From an uncultured Lachnospiraceae bacterium (GTDB lineage: Bacteria; Bacillota; Clostridia; Lachnospirales; Lachnospiraceae): a stretch of DNA of 64,000 nt. The stretch covers positions 1-64,000 of the forward strand of contig CATXUX010000001.1 of the NCBI GenBank assembly GCA_958402795.1. The letters run 5' to 3'. The stretch's first letter is position 1, and the number at the start of each line of letters is the position of its first letter. This document shows, in pieces, positions 34,196 through 42,143 of the stretch. The notes under the pieces are model-generated. The model was not told the DNA's origin and searched no databases. It saw only the letters and a list, made by a program, of their open reading frames with translations. Both the position numbers and the translations under genes were made by a program.

Positions 34196-35456
34196 CGGAT
34201 TCCTCCTTCCCATTCTGTGCGGATGCTTCCTTCGCAAATATGCCTGCATCCGCAAGTTTTGTCATATTACCGTTTATCAGATACAGATCGCCTCCCAATT
34301 CCTCCGGGATACGGTCAAGGTTCTCCAGCTCCCGGATGTCGTTTGCGGACATCCACCCATTCTGCCGACCTACGGCGTACCCGTTCATGCGGCTCTGGTA
34401 ATCCCCGCGGAGCAGGCCGTCCACGTTGAACTTCATAAAATACTGCTTCTTCTCCTCCGGCGTCAGCAAAGACCGCGCCATAGACTGCTCCCATCTCGAC
34501 ACCCACGGGTCGAGGGTATATTTCACGAACTCAAGGCTCTGCTGCTCAATGTTGGAGAAGCTGCTCTTTTCCAGGTCACCCACCATGTGCGGCGGCACCC
34601 GGAAAATCCTCGCAATCTCATTGATCTGGAACTTCCGTGTTTCCAGAAACTGCGCCTGTTCCGGCGAGATGGAGATAGGCGTGTATTTCATGCCCTCCTC
34701 CAAAACTGCCACCTTGTTGGCATTGTGGCTGCCGCCGAAGGTGGACTGCCAGCTCTCCCTTACCCTTGAAGGGTCTTTCAGCGTCCCCGGATGTTCCAAA
34801 ACTCCCGATGGCTGTGCGCCGTTGGCGAAGAACTTCGCCCCGTATTCCTCGCAGGCAATCGCCATGCCGATGGCGTTCTTTGCCATGGCAATGGGGGAAT
34901 AGCCCACCAGCCCGTCAAAGCCAAGACCGGGGATATGCAGCACCTCCGATGGTGGCAGGATGACTGTGCTGCCCTTCACGGTCGGCGCGTCATCCATGCT
35001 CACCGTGTATTCGTAATAAAGCTGCCCCTTGGAATCCCGCTCCACATTCATGCGGTCCGGCATCAGCGGGTACAGTCCCAAGACCTCCCCCTTGCCGTTA
35101 CGGATGATCTGTGCGTAGGCGTTCCCCCAAAGGAGCAGATGTGTCATCAGCGTTTCCCGGAACACGAAGGAAGTCATCTCCGGGTTCGGCTCATCATGGA
35201 GTAAAAAATACAGCGGGTGGTCCGCTGCCTTTTCCTTCCCGCCATTATCCGTATATCTGTAAAAATGCAGCGGAAGCCCCGCCACCGCCTCGGACAGAAT
35301 CCGGACGCAGGAGTACACCGCCGTCATCTGCATGGAACTGCGCTCATTGACACGCTTGCCACTGGTGCTGCCGCCCATAAAAAAACTGTAGGCACTGCCG
35401 GAAGTCCTGTTCTGGGGTGCATCCCTTGCCCTGAACAATCCGCTGAATAATCCCAT
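34086..35456 (-). CDS. Phage portal protein (HK97 type)
   Basis: 456 residues from MGLFSGLFRARDAPQNRTSG. The core has SGKRVNERSSMQMTAVYSCV, MTHLLLWGNAYAQIIRNGKG, PPSEVLHIPGLGFDGLVGYS, RIFRVPPHMVGDLEKSSFSN and LDPWVSRWEQSMARSLLTP, all standard for the family. The C-terminal 37 residues are strongly acidic then basic, and are encoded by DNA that also encodes the start of the protease in another frame. It forms the DNA entry ring. Confidence 0.94.
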   Translation of the reverse strand: MGLFSGLFRARDAPQNRTSGSAYSFFMGGSTSGKRVNERSSMQMTAVYSCVRILSEAVAGLPLHFYRYTDNGGKEKAADHPLYFLLHDEPNPEMTSFVFRETLMTHLLLWGNAYAQIIRNGKGEVLGLYPLMPDRMNVERDSKGQLYYEYTVSMDDAPTVKGSTVILPPSEVLHIPGLGFDGLVGYSPIAMAKNAIGMAIACEEYGAKFFANGAQPSGVLEHPGTLKDPSRVRESWQSTFGGSHNANKVAVLEEGMKYTPISISPEQAQFLETRKFQINEIARIFRVPPHMVGDLEKSSFSNIEQQSLEFVKYTLDPWVSRWEQSMARSLLTPEEKKQYFMKFNVDGLLRGDYQSRMNGYAVGRQNGWMSANDIRELENLDRIPEELGGDLYLINGNMTKLADAGIFAKEASAQNGKEESDENEEVLELEEGEEPGAGSDRADTGTERHHRRGKLV

Positions 35457-35538
35457 AGGAACCACGCTCCTTTCCGAAAGAAAGACAGCCAAAAGGCACC
35501 GCCGAAGCGATGCCCTCTGAATCCCTGTCTTATATGTT

Positions 35539-35838
35539 TTATTTATTATCTTCCCTGATCTGCTTTATCAGCTTATCAAGGCTCACCCCGTCCCGGAACC
35601 CTGCCCGGTAGTAGTATTCGTTTTCCCTTGTGGCTTCCGAATTTGTCACATCCTCGCACAGCTCCATCATTGCCCTCTGCTCTGCGCTTAACTGCTGGAA
35701 CAGCAGCTCGTGTGCCTCGTCTGCTTTTTCCGCTTCCGCTGCCTGCTCCTCCGTAGGGGGATATTCCTTTTGGAAATTCTCATGGTGCATCCCCATCCGC
35801 TCTGCTATCAGGAACTCAAGGAAATCCTTCTCATCCAT
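35539..35838 (-). CDS. Small hypothetical protein between TerL and portal
   Basis: 99 residues from MDEKDFLEFLIAERMGMHHE. Acidic and helical; PTEEQAAEAEKADEAHELLF is probably coiled coil, and SEATRENEYYYRAGFRDGVS is a motif found in similar short phage/host proteins. Longer upstream starts would add a hydrophobic, unlikely stretch. A GGAGG site precedes 35838. Function unknown. Confidence 0.72.
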   Translation of the reverse strand: MDEKDFLEFLIAERMGMHHENFQKEYPPTEEQAAEAEKADEAHELLFQQLSAEQRAMMELCEDVTNSEATRENEYYYRAGFRDGVSLDKLIKQIREDNK

Positions 35839-35932
35839 CCTTCCACCTCCTTCGCCAGACAGCATAAAGGAATATGGGAAAAATAGCCATACAAGGAACC
35901 ACCAAAGATTCCAAACATAATTCTGTAAAACA

Positions 35933-37540
35933 TTAAAATACCAACAAACCGCGGGAATCATAGACGCTTTCCGAGGTTTCATTCCCACAGCGGATGGCAC
36001 GGTCAAGCCCCATGATGGCTGCCACAGCGCCGTCAATCTTCTCCGTGGACTTTTCCTTGTCTGCCTTGATGTTGCCTGCAGGGTCGGTGCGGATGAAGAT
36101 GTTATCCATCATCCACCTAAGGACCGGATGCCCGCCGTGGGCAATGCTCTGCTCCAGCACCAGCTTCATCAGCTCCTTGGTCGGCGGGGACATATCCTTG
36201 AAGCCCTGCCCGAACGGGACCACCGTGAAGCCCATGCCCTCAAGGTTCTGCACCATCTGCACAGCGCCCCACCGGTCAAAGGCGATCTCCCGGATGTTGA
36301 ACCGTTCTCCAAGTCGCTCGATGTATTTCTCAATATAGCCGTAATGCACCACATTCCCCTCCGTGGTCATCAGTTTTCCCTGCCGCTCCCACACGTCATA
36401 AGGGACATGGTCGCGCCGCACACGCAGCTCCAGCGTTTCCTCCGGCACCCAGAAATAAGGGAGGATGCAGTATTTATCCTCCTCGTCCAGCGGCGGGAAC
36501 ACCAGCACGAATGCCGTGATGTCCGTGGTGGAGGATAAGTCCAGACCGCCATAGCACACACGCCCTTCCAGGTCATCTTCCGAAACAGGAAATGCACAGG
36601 CATCCCATTTATCCATGGGCATCCACCGTACCGCCTGTTTCACCCACTGGTTTAAGCGGAGTTGACGGAAACTGTTCTCTTCTCCCGGATTCTGCTTTGC
36701 CGACTCGCAGGCGGCTTCCACCTTGTCAATCCCGACTGTGATATTCAGTGAGGGATTGGCTTTCTTCCACACCTTCGGGTCTGTCCAGTCATCCGCCTCA
36801 TCCGCACCGTAGATCACAGGATAGAAGGTCGGGTCGATCTTGCGCCCTTCCAGAATATCCTTTGCCTTCTGGTGCGTTTCATAGCAGATGGAATGGGTGT
36901 CGGTCCCCGCCGTGGTGATGAGGAAATACAGCGGCTGCATCCTGGCGTCCCCTGAGCCCTTGGTCATGACGTCAAACAGTTTCCGGTTCGGCTGCGTGTG
37001 CAGCTCGTCAAACACCACGCCGTGGATGTTGAAGCCGTGCTTGGAATATGCCTCCGCCGAAAGCACCTGGTAGAAGGAATTGGTCGGCATGTATATGATC
37101 CGCTTCTGCGATGCCAGTATCTTCACCCGCTTGGAAAGCGCTGGACACATCCGCACCATGTCCGCAGCCACATCAAAGACGATGGTGGCCTGCTGCCTGT
37201 CAGCGGCACAGCCGTACACCTCGGCGCGTTCCTCCCCGTCCCCGCAGGTCAGAAGGAGCGCCACGGCCGCCGCAAGCTCCGACTTGCCCTGCTTTTTCGG
37301 AATCTCAACATATGCCGTGTTGAACTGGCGGTACCCGTTCGGCTTGAGCGTTCCGAAAATGTCACGGATGATCTGCTCCTGCCAGTCGATCAGTTCAAAA
37401 GGCTTCCCCGCCCATGTGCCTTTTGTGTGGCACAGGCTTTCGATGAACATCACGGCAAAATCAGCGGCATCCTTGTCATAGCGGCTGTCTTTCGCCTTGA
37501 ACTTCGTTGGATTGTATTTTTTCAGTTTCCGCATTGCCAT
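35933..37540 (-). CDS. Terminase large subunit
   Basis: DNA packaging motor, about 535 residues from MAMRKLKKYNPTKFKAKDSR (ATG at 37540, 8 bases after GGGGAGG; the ORF can be extended by a GTG). The ATPase domain includes KKQGKSELAAAVALLLTCGD (Walker A variant) and VVFDELHTQPNRKLFDVMT (Walker B). The nuclease domain includes CYGGLDLSSTTDITAFVLVF and IAFDRWGAVQMVQNLEGMGF. It matches the P27/HK97-like large terminases. Confidence 0.95.
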   Translation of the reverse strand: MAMRKLKKYNPTKFKAKDSRYDKDAADFAVMFIESLCHTKGTWAGKPFELIDWQEQIIRDIFGTLKPNGYRQFNTAYVEIPKKQGKSELAAAVALLLTCGDGEERAEVYGCAADRQQATIVFDVAADMVRMCPALSKRVKILASQKRIIYMPTNSFYQVLSAEAYSKHGFNIHGVVFDELHTQPNRKLFDVMTKGSGDARMQPLYFLITTAGTDTHSICYETHQKAKDILEGRKIDPTFYPVIYGADEADDWTDPKVWKKANPSLNITVGIDKVEAACESAKQNPGEENSFRQLRLNQWVKQAVRWMPMDKWDACAFPVSEDDLEGRVCYGGLDLSSTTDITAFVLVFPPLDEEDKYCILPYFWVPEETLELRVRRDHVPYDVWERQGKLMTTEGNVVHYGYIEKYIERLGERFNIREIAFDRWGAVQMVQNLEGMGFTVVPFGQGFKDMSPPTKELMKLVLEQSIAHGGHPVLRWMMDNIFIRTDPAGNIKADKEKSTEKIDGAVAAIMGLDRAIRCGNETSESVYDSRGLLVF

Positions 37541-37659
37541 TCCGGTCACCTCCCCAAAGATGGCATGAAAAATGGCCTGCCAGTGGCAAGCCGCAATCTA
37601 TCAGTACAAGATACAGAGCCGTCCGGCCCTGTTCTCAGAATATTCTGCTTAGGTTTTTT

Positions 37660-37935
37660 TTATGCGTTCATCGCCCATGCGATTGCGTGGCCGTCATCCT
37701 CGAACTCGACATCGCTAACCGCCCTCAGTCCGATGGCTCCTTCGCAGGTATGGTCATCGTCCAGGAACTCATAAGCTGCCCCGAAGTAACAAGGCTTGTT
37801 CTGCCCGTTGTAGTAGTATCCCGCGATGACCACCTTGTTTCCAAAGGTCAGCAGCTTGCTCCATCTGCATTCCAAATCCTCCGGCGTGGTGGGGTTCGGC
37901 AGTCTGTATTTTTTCATTGCTTCGTTGATTTTCAT
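37660..37935 (-). CDS. Hypothetical accessory protein
   Basis: 91 residues from MKINEAMKKYRLPNPTTPED; longer reading frames run into the shared leader. The C-terminal half is beta-rich (NKVVIAGYYYNGQNKPCYFG, AAYEFLDDDHTCEGAIGLRA). No motif recognised. It is expressed from copy B of the repeated promoter module and lies just downstream (in genome terms) of TerL, so it is probably cargo rather than packaging machinery. Confidence 0.65.
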   Translation of the reverse strand: MKINEAMKKYRLPNPTTPEDLECRWSKLLTFGNKVVIAGYYYNGQNKPCYFGAAYEFLDDDHTCEGAIGLRAVSDVEFEDDGHAIAWAMNA

Positions 37936-37964
37936 GGTCGTTGTCCTCCGTTTTCTGTGTTTTC

Positions 37965-38009
37965 CCTTTCGGTAGTACACATATTCGCTCTTTGTGCCGA
38001 TAATAGCAA
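37965..38009 (-). promoter_or_regulatory. Repeated promoter-like module, copy B
   Basis: Minus strand TTGCTA (38004-38009), 17 bases, GAATAT (37981-37986), then GTGTACTACCGAAAGG ending at 37965. Identical in its last 27 bases to copies C and D. Confidence 0.78.
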
Positions 38010-38073
38010 GCCAATTCGGAACATAAACTACACAAATATCCGCAGGGGAAACTGTGCAGTTTATAGCAGCCTG

Positions 38074-38277
38074 TCATTCCTTTTCAATCCGGCAGGCTTC
38101 CCCGTCCACCCATGTGATGCAGTAATCCTGCCCCCGCCAGCGTACCTCGGCAATCCGCACGCCCACATATTCGTTGCTCCTCTCACGGTCAGACTTCACT
38201 GTCCCATGTGCCATCATCCATTCCGCAAGGTTCCCTCTGAGCCTTGACTCCCGCTCCATCTTATCAGCTATGTTCAT
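38074..38277 (-). CDS. Small hypothetical protein
   Basis: 67 residues, MNIADKMERESRLRGNLAEW. Compact, with a beta C-terminal half (RIAEVRWRGQDYCITWVDGE). Overlaps the upstream small gene by four bases (ATGA-type). Typical short protein of Clostridial mobile elements; function unknown. Confidence 0.65.
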   Translation of the reverse strand: MNIADKMERESRLRGNLAEWMMAHGTVKSDRERSNEYVGVRIAEVRWRGQDYCITWVDGEACRIEKE

Positions 38278-38471
38278 CCTTTTTTTTCTCCTGACTCCGT
38301 TTTTTCATCTACAGCTTTCTTTGCCGCCTTCAGTGCGTTCTCCTCATAAAAATATGACGCTTCACTGCTGAATGCCTCTGTGCCGTTCTCACCACGGACA
38401 CGGAAATCAAATCCCATTGTTTTGCCGTTCCAGCTTGTGCTTATACTGTACCCTTTGTATTTTTCTGTCAT
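38274..38471 (-). CDS. Small hypothetical protein
   Basis: 65 residues, MTEKYKGYSISTSWNGKTMG. A short beta sheet (YSISTSWNGKTMGFDFRVRG) followed by a helix (EENALKAAKKAVDEKTESGE). Part of the accessory group and coupled to the next gene by overlap. Function unknown. Confidence 0.65.
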   Translation of the reverse strand: MTEKYKGYSISTSWNGKTMGFDFRVRGENGTEAFSSEASYFYEENALKAAKKAVDEKTESGEKKG

Positions 38472-38497
38472 AAATCCTCGTCCTCCAATCTGTTTCT

Positions 38498-38833
38498 TTA
38501 TTCTTCCACTGTGTAGGAAAGGTTCATCCCCTGCAGGTTCCGTGCAAGCTCCGCACCCCTGCGTATCTGGTCTGCCGCCTCCAACAGTTCCTCCGGTGTC
38601 GGGTTTCCGCCCATCTTCCGGATGCTTGCCTTCACATCTACCGTGTAGGCTGCAACCTTCTTTTCAAAGTCGCAGTTTCCAAAATCCAGCCGTTCCCGGA
38701 TGCTGACCGCAATGTAAAGGTCGCCCTCGCCCTTAAGGAAAGGCAGCGGTGAGAACCTTTCGTCCGTTTCCGGCTGGAATCCGTTCATCCAAATCTCGTT
38801 TTTAATTGCCTCGATTACTTCATTCTTTGTCAT
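38498..38833 (-). CDS. Hypothetical accessory protein
   Basis: 111 residues from MTKNEVIEAIKNEIWMNGFQ, preceded by GGAGG and promoter copy C. Mixed alpha/beta; FLKGEGDLYIAVSIRERLDF and KVAAYTVDVKASIRKMGGNP suggest a small globular fold. It ends with a helical segment (EAADQIRRGAELARNLQGMN). No function assigned. Confidence 0.65.
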   Translation of the reverse strand: MTKNEVIEAIKNEIWMNGFQPETDERFSPLPFLKGEGDLYIAVSIRERLDFGNCDFEKKVAAYTVDVKASIRKMGGNPTPEELLEAADQIRRGAELARNLQGMNLSYTVEE

Positions 38834-38861
38834 GGTGTGTACCTCCGTTTTTTGTGTTTTC

Positions 38862-38906
38862 CCTTTCGGTAGTACACATATTCGCTCTAAAAGCACATAT
38901 TATCAA
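38862..38906 (-). promoter_or_regulatory. Repeated promoter-like module, copy C
   Basis: Minus strand TTGATA (38901-38906), 17 bases, GAATAT (38878-38883), followed by GTGTACTACCGAAAGG. Confidence 0.78.
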
Positions 38907-38958
38907 GTTAATCCGGACCATGATCTGCACAAATATCCGCACCGGGAATTGTGTAGTT

Positions 38959-39339
38959 TTAATGATTGGGTATGTGCTTTCCATCCTCTATCCAGTCAAC
39001 CAGAACGATGATCTCCCCGTCGGTTTCCATCCGTTCAAGCTCCACCACATCGTCCATGTCCCAATTGACCGGGTACACCCCGCAGAATTCCACAATGCAG
39101 TCAATCTCGCCGGTCTCAATCCAGTCCCGGTTCAGGTTCCATGCTCCGCAGACCGTATCCACATGGCCGTGGCTGACATGGTTCTTATCAAGAATTCCCT
39201 CGACTTTTTTAATGGTTTCATCCTTGTAAAGGTCGGTATCTTTCGGGACGGTGATGTAAAACATACACTTTGTTGCAGCCTCGCCCCGTTCCCTTCTTGC
39301 GTCAATCCATCCCCGGATGACCTCTGTCCTTTTTTCCAT
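38959..39339 (-). CDS. Hypothetical accessory protein
   Basis: 126 residues, MEKRTEVIRGWIDARRERGE. Mixed alpha/beta with FYITVPKDTDLYKDETIKKV and CIVEFCGVYPVNWDMDDVVE. No recognised domain. It lies between the zinc-ribbon gene and promoter copy C, on the same strand. Function unknown. Confidence 0.65.
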   Translation of the reverse strand: MEKRTEVIRGWIDARRERGEAATKCMFYITVPKDTDLYKDETIKKVEGILDKNHVSHGHVDTVCGAWNLNRDWIETGEIDCIVEFCGVYPVNWDMDDVVELERMETDGEIIVLVDWIEDGKHIPNH

Positions 39340-39372
39340 AGCTTTACGCTCCTTCCTTTATCTTTGCAATGT

Positions 39373-39582
39373 TCATCCCCTGCCGTAGCACCTGTGGATG
39401 GCTTCCAGAATCTGCTCCTGCTCCTTCCCGTCCACCCCGATGCTCTCCAGCGCCTCCCTGGTGCCGCAGTCCGGGCAGAGCGGCGTTTTGCCGTCCGCCC
39501 GCGAAACTGCCGGTCTCCCGTGGTAGGTCTGCCCGCATCGTGGGCAGACCGAAATCCTCGCAATATTATCTGTTTCTTTCAT
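39373..39582 (-). CDS. Small zinc-ribbon protein
   Basis: 69 residues with a four-Cys zinc ribbon: ISVCPRCGQTYHGRP, then TPLCPDCGTREALESIGVDG. The helical tail EQEQILEAIHRCYGRG follows. Its start overlaps the end of the cyclotransferase-like gene. Possibly nucleic-acid binding; role not known. Confidence 0.72.
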   Translation of the reverse strand: MKETDNIARISVCPRCGQTYHGRPAVSRADGKTPLCPDCGTREALESIGVDGKEQEQILEAIHRCYGRG

Positions 39583-40253
39583 TCCAATTCCTCCTTTGCT
39601 GCAGGTTCCCGGATGCCAAGCGCCTCCTCCTTGCTGCGGAACATCCTCCCTGCGGATGCGCGGTAACGGCTGCCCCTGCTGTTCTGGAGCCAGAAATATT
39701 TCCCATCAAATCCCAGCACTGTGTAGTTGCCAGTGTAGCCGTTCTTCCGGTTGGTAACCATGAAGCAGGCATCCCCGGTTTTCCACCCACCCGGAAATTC
39801 CTCCCTGCTGTCGGCATACGCCTGTTCCAGGAATGCCTCATCGAACCCGAAGCTCCGGTACCCCTGCAGGCAGGTCTCCATATAGAATTCGCTCGGTAGT
39901 CCAAGTGGGCGGTCCTCATGCATGATGTAGACGAAAACCTTCCGCTTGCGGACCTTTCCGGTCTTGATGCCCTTTAGGGGCAACTCCATCTCCTTTTTGT
40001 AGTAAAAGGACGGGAAGCCTTCGTAGCGGTCCAGGGCCGCCTCATCCTCCTCCGTCACCGCCCATGCCGCCACGGGTACGCTTGCGCCCTCCTGCGGCTC
40101 GATAGTGAGGTAGGAGCCGGTCTTGCTCCCCTTGAACAGCAGCCGGTAGCCTTCCACCACCGAAGTGCCGATGATCCTCGCCCCAGGGCAGCGCATCCGC
40201 ATCTGCCAGATGTTTAAGTTTGACCCGTAAGCAATGTAGTATCTTTTTTCCAT
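39579..40253 (-). CDS. Gamma-glutamylcyclotransferase-like (AIG2/GGCT) protein
   Basis: 224 residues from MEKRYYIAYGSNLNIWQMRM. The YGSN motif, the segment AAWAVTEEDEAALDRYEGFP with the catalytic Glu position, and YYKKEMELPL define the GGCT/AIG2 fold. The C-terminal 75 residues are an extra domain (WKTGDACFMVTNRKNGYTGN) not typical of GGCT. GGCT enzymes cyclise gamma-glutamyl amides to oxoproline. The gene sits next to an amidoligase; such pairs are known in Firmicute phages and plasmids and are thought to make and undo isopeptide or amide bonds (inference). Confidence 0.82.
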   Translation of the reverse strand: MEKRYYIAYGSNLNIWQMRMRCPGARIIGTSVVEGYRLLFKGSKTGSYLTIEPQEGASVPVAAWAVTEEDEAALDRYEGFPSFYYKKEMELPLKGIKTGKVRKRKVFVYIMHEDRPLGLPSEFYMETCLQGYRSFGFDEAFLEQAYADSREEFPGGWKTGDACFMVTNRKNGYTGNYTVLGFDGKYFWLQNSRGSRYRASAGRMFRSKEEALGIREPAAKEELE

Positions 40254-40370
40254 CTTGAAATCCATCCTTTCCGAAGGGGGCACCCTTCTACCACCTTAAG
40301 ACCGCCAGAGCGGTCCACTGCCGTTTCCGCGGCAGGCAAGGTGGCAGGAGGCTACCTCCTGCGTTCCCTT
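40253..40370. other. Intergenic hairpin-rich spacer
   Basis: GCAGGAGG and ACCTCCTGC form a tight hairpin, with a longer CCGCC/GGCGG-type complementarity around it, between the GGCT-like and amidoligase genes. It may attenuate or process the transcript. Confidence 0.45.
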
Positions 40371-41317
40371 CAAGCAGCCCTTCCGTTGCGGAAGGATGCG
40401 TCCCCTGCAAGCCTTTTTGTGAGGATGTCCCTTGCGGTCTTGAATTCATCCCCGATAAAGCCGAGCCGGAGAAGCCATGTCCGCATGGCGTATTTCGGGT
40501 TCTCGTTCTGCTGCGGCTTCGGGCTTGCCGTCTTGACTTCCTTCGCCATCTGGCTGAGTGCGAGGCAGAGCTGGATGTAGCTTTTTAACTGCCCTGCATG
40601 GAGGCCGCCCCTGCGCCCGTCGCCCGGTTCGTCGAACTGGAAGAGCCGGAACTCGACCGTGCCTTTGGTGAAGGTTGCGTGGTAGTTGAGCATATGATAG
40701 CGGCTGTCGTTGTAGTGCTGGTCTCTGCCGTAGCTTGCGCCGTGGCTCGTGTACCAGATGTCCGCAAGGGCTGCCATCGTGGAAGGCTTCTTCCTGTTGA
40801 CCTGCTCCAAAAAACGCGAGTCAACCGTGCGGCAGTAGCGGTTCATCCTCCACCGGTCAAGGTTTAAGGCATCCGCAATGAGGCTCTCGTGGCTTGCCAT
40901 GATGTTTGCGAGGTTCCGGAGGCTCTGCGGCGTGTGGCCTTTCGCCCCGATGTGGATGTGTACCCCGCAGCCCCTTCCCGCGTCGCTCTTCGCTCCGGCG
41001 TGTCTGAGCTGCCGGATGAGCTCCTGCAGGGTTTCCATGTCTGCGTAGGTGAGGATTGGCGTCACCAGTTCGCACTTTTCGCTGTCCGGTCCTGCGATGC
41101 TCACATCCCTCTGGAATTTCCACTCCCTGCCCTGCGCGTCCCATGCGCTCCAGGTGTAGTAGCCGTTCCGCCTCGCTGTGTCCTGGTAGCGTCCTGTTCC
41201 GAAAAAGTCCGCTGCGACCTTCGCCGCTTTGCTCCTTGCGATGCTGTTCATCTCCACCTCGACCCCGATGGTCTGTTTCTTCATTTCCTCGACCTGCCTT
41301 GCTAACTTTGCGTTCAT
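40370..41317 (-). CDS. Amidoligase family protein
   Basis: 315 residues from MNAKLARQVEEMKKQTIGVE. The ATP-grasp-like amidoligase fold shows TIGVEVEMNSIARSKAAKVA, DVSIAGPDSEKCELVTPILT, GCGVHIHIGAKGHTPQSLRN and KGTVEFRLFQFDEPGDGRRG. The last 45 residues (YAMRTWLLRLGFIGDEFKTA) match the end of the protein at 42127-42882. Amidoligases form amide bonds between an amine and a glutamyl carboxylate; substrates in phage are unknown. It is driven by promoter copy D. Confidence 0.85.
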   Translation of the reverse strand: MNAKLARQVEEMKKQTIGVEVEMNSIARSKAAKVAADFFGTGRYQDTARRNGYYTWSAWDAQGREWKFQRDVSIAGPDSEKCELVTPILTYADMETLQELIRQLRHAGAKSDAGRGCGVHIHIGAKGHTPQSLRNLANIMASHESLIADALNLDRWRMNRYCRTVDSRFLEQVNRKKPSTMAALADIWYTSHGASYGRDQHYNDSRYHMLNYHATFTKGTVEFRLFQFDEPGDGRRGGLHAGQLKSYIQLCLALSQMAKEVKTASPKPQQNENPKYAMRTWLLRLGFIGDEFKTARDILTKRLAGDASFRNGRAA

Positions 41318-41349
41318 GCTGTTTTCCTCCGTTTTCTTTGTGTGTTTTC

Positions 41350-41394
41350 CCTTTCGGTAGTACACATATTCGCTCTAAAAGGGGATAATAGCAA
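41350..41394 (-). promoter_or_regulatory. Repeated promoter-like module, copy D
   Basis: Minus strand TTGCTA (41389-41394), 17 bases, GAATAT (41366-41371), then GTGTACTACCGAAAGG, upstream of the amidoligase. Confidence 0.78.
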
Positions 41395-41445
41395 GTTAAT
41401 TCGAGGCATATATTACACAATGATTTGAGCCGGAATTTGTGTATT

Positions 41446-41724
41446 TTATGGCATTGTGGCACCCATTGCGGCAAGCATAATCTGCACTCCAAACCGAAAC
41501 CCATCCCTGAAACCCTCGCACACCATCTGTCCCTCCAGGTCAGCATTGTCATCCAGTAGCTTCTCCAGCAACTCCTTCCCTTCTTTATCCAGCAGTTCTT
41601 CCAGCCGGTCCGTCTCGCCGCTGATCTGCTTCTTAAGTTCCTCCATTGCCGGAGTCCTGCACTTCTGGCTGTCCCACGGCACAATTTTTCCATAATAAAT
41701 CTGCCAAAGAATATCATGTTCCAA
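41446..41724 (-). CDS. Small helical protein, DUF6809-like
   Basis: 92 residues, MEHDILWQIYYGKIVPWDSQ. A coiled coil ETDRLEELLDKEGKELLEKL precedes the hydrophobic end QMVCEGFRDGFRFGVQIMLA, which resembles the end of the plus-strand protein at 17218-17520. Function unknown. Confidence 0.7.
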   Translation of the reverse strand: MEHDILWQIYYGKIVPWDSQKCRTPAMEELKKQISGETDRLEELLDKEGKELLEKLLDDNADLEGQMVCEGFRDGFRFGVQIMLAAMGATMP

Positions 41725-41753
41725 TTAAAATCCCTCCTTTGTCCATTTTGAAA

Positions 41754-42143
41754 TCATTCCTCATCCGTGCAGACGGTTTTCCCCATCAACAGTTCCGAAT
41801 AAATCTTGGTGTAGCGTTCGCATTCACTGCCCTCGCTTCCAGCAATTGCTCTGAGGAAAAAATCTGCCGCCTCTTTCCGGCTGTCCCACACATCCTCTTT
41901 TCCATAGCAGACGGTTCTGACTGTTTCCAGTTTCCGGCAGGCATCCTCACCGTAAACCACATGGAGATGGCTGCCGTTGTCCCATGCGACCATGACGCTC
42001 GCCGTGTCATCCACGCCCTCGACCGTTCCCCGCGTCCCTATGGGCGGGGCCTGCACATCGTCCATCCGCACCAGTTCCACCCGCGTTCCTGCAGGGTACT
42101 CCCTGCGGACACGCTCCACCGTCTCCCTATTCGGAAACTTCAT
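41754..42143 (-). CDS. DUF4314 protein
   Basis: 129 residues. The N-terminal half has the DUF4314 pattern AGTRVELVRMDDVQAPPIGT, then GTVEGVDDTASVMVAWDNGS, a small beta barrel common in Firmicute mobile elements. The C-terminal helices (RKEAADFFLRAIAGSEGSEC) are extra. Its start overlaps the end of the gene at 42127. Role unknown. Confidence 0.78.
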   Translation of the reverse strand: MKFPNRETVERVRREYPAGTRVELVRMDDVQAPPIGTRGTVEGVDDTASVMVAWDNGSHLHVVYGEDACRKLETVRTVCYGKEDVWDSRKEAADFFLRAIAGSEGSECERYTKIYSELLMGKTVCTDEE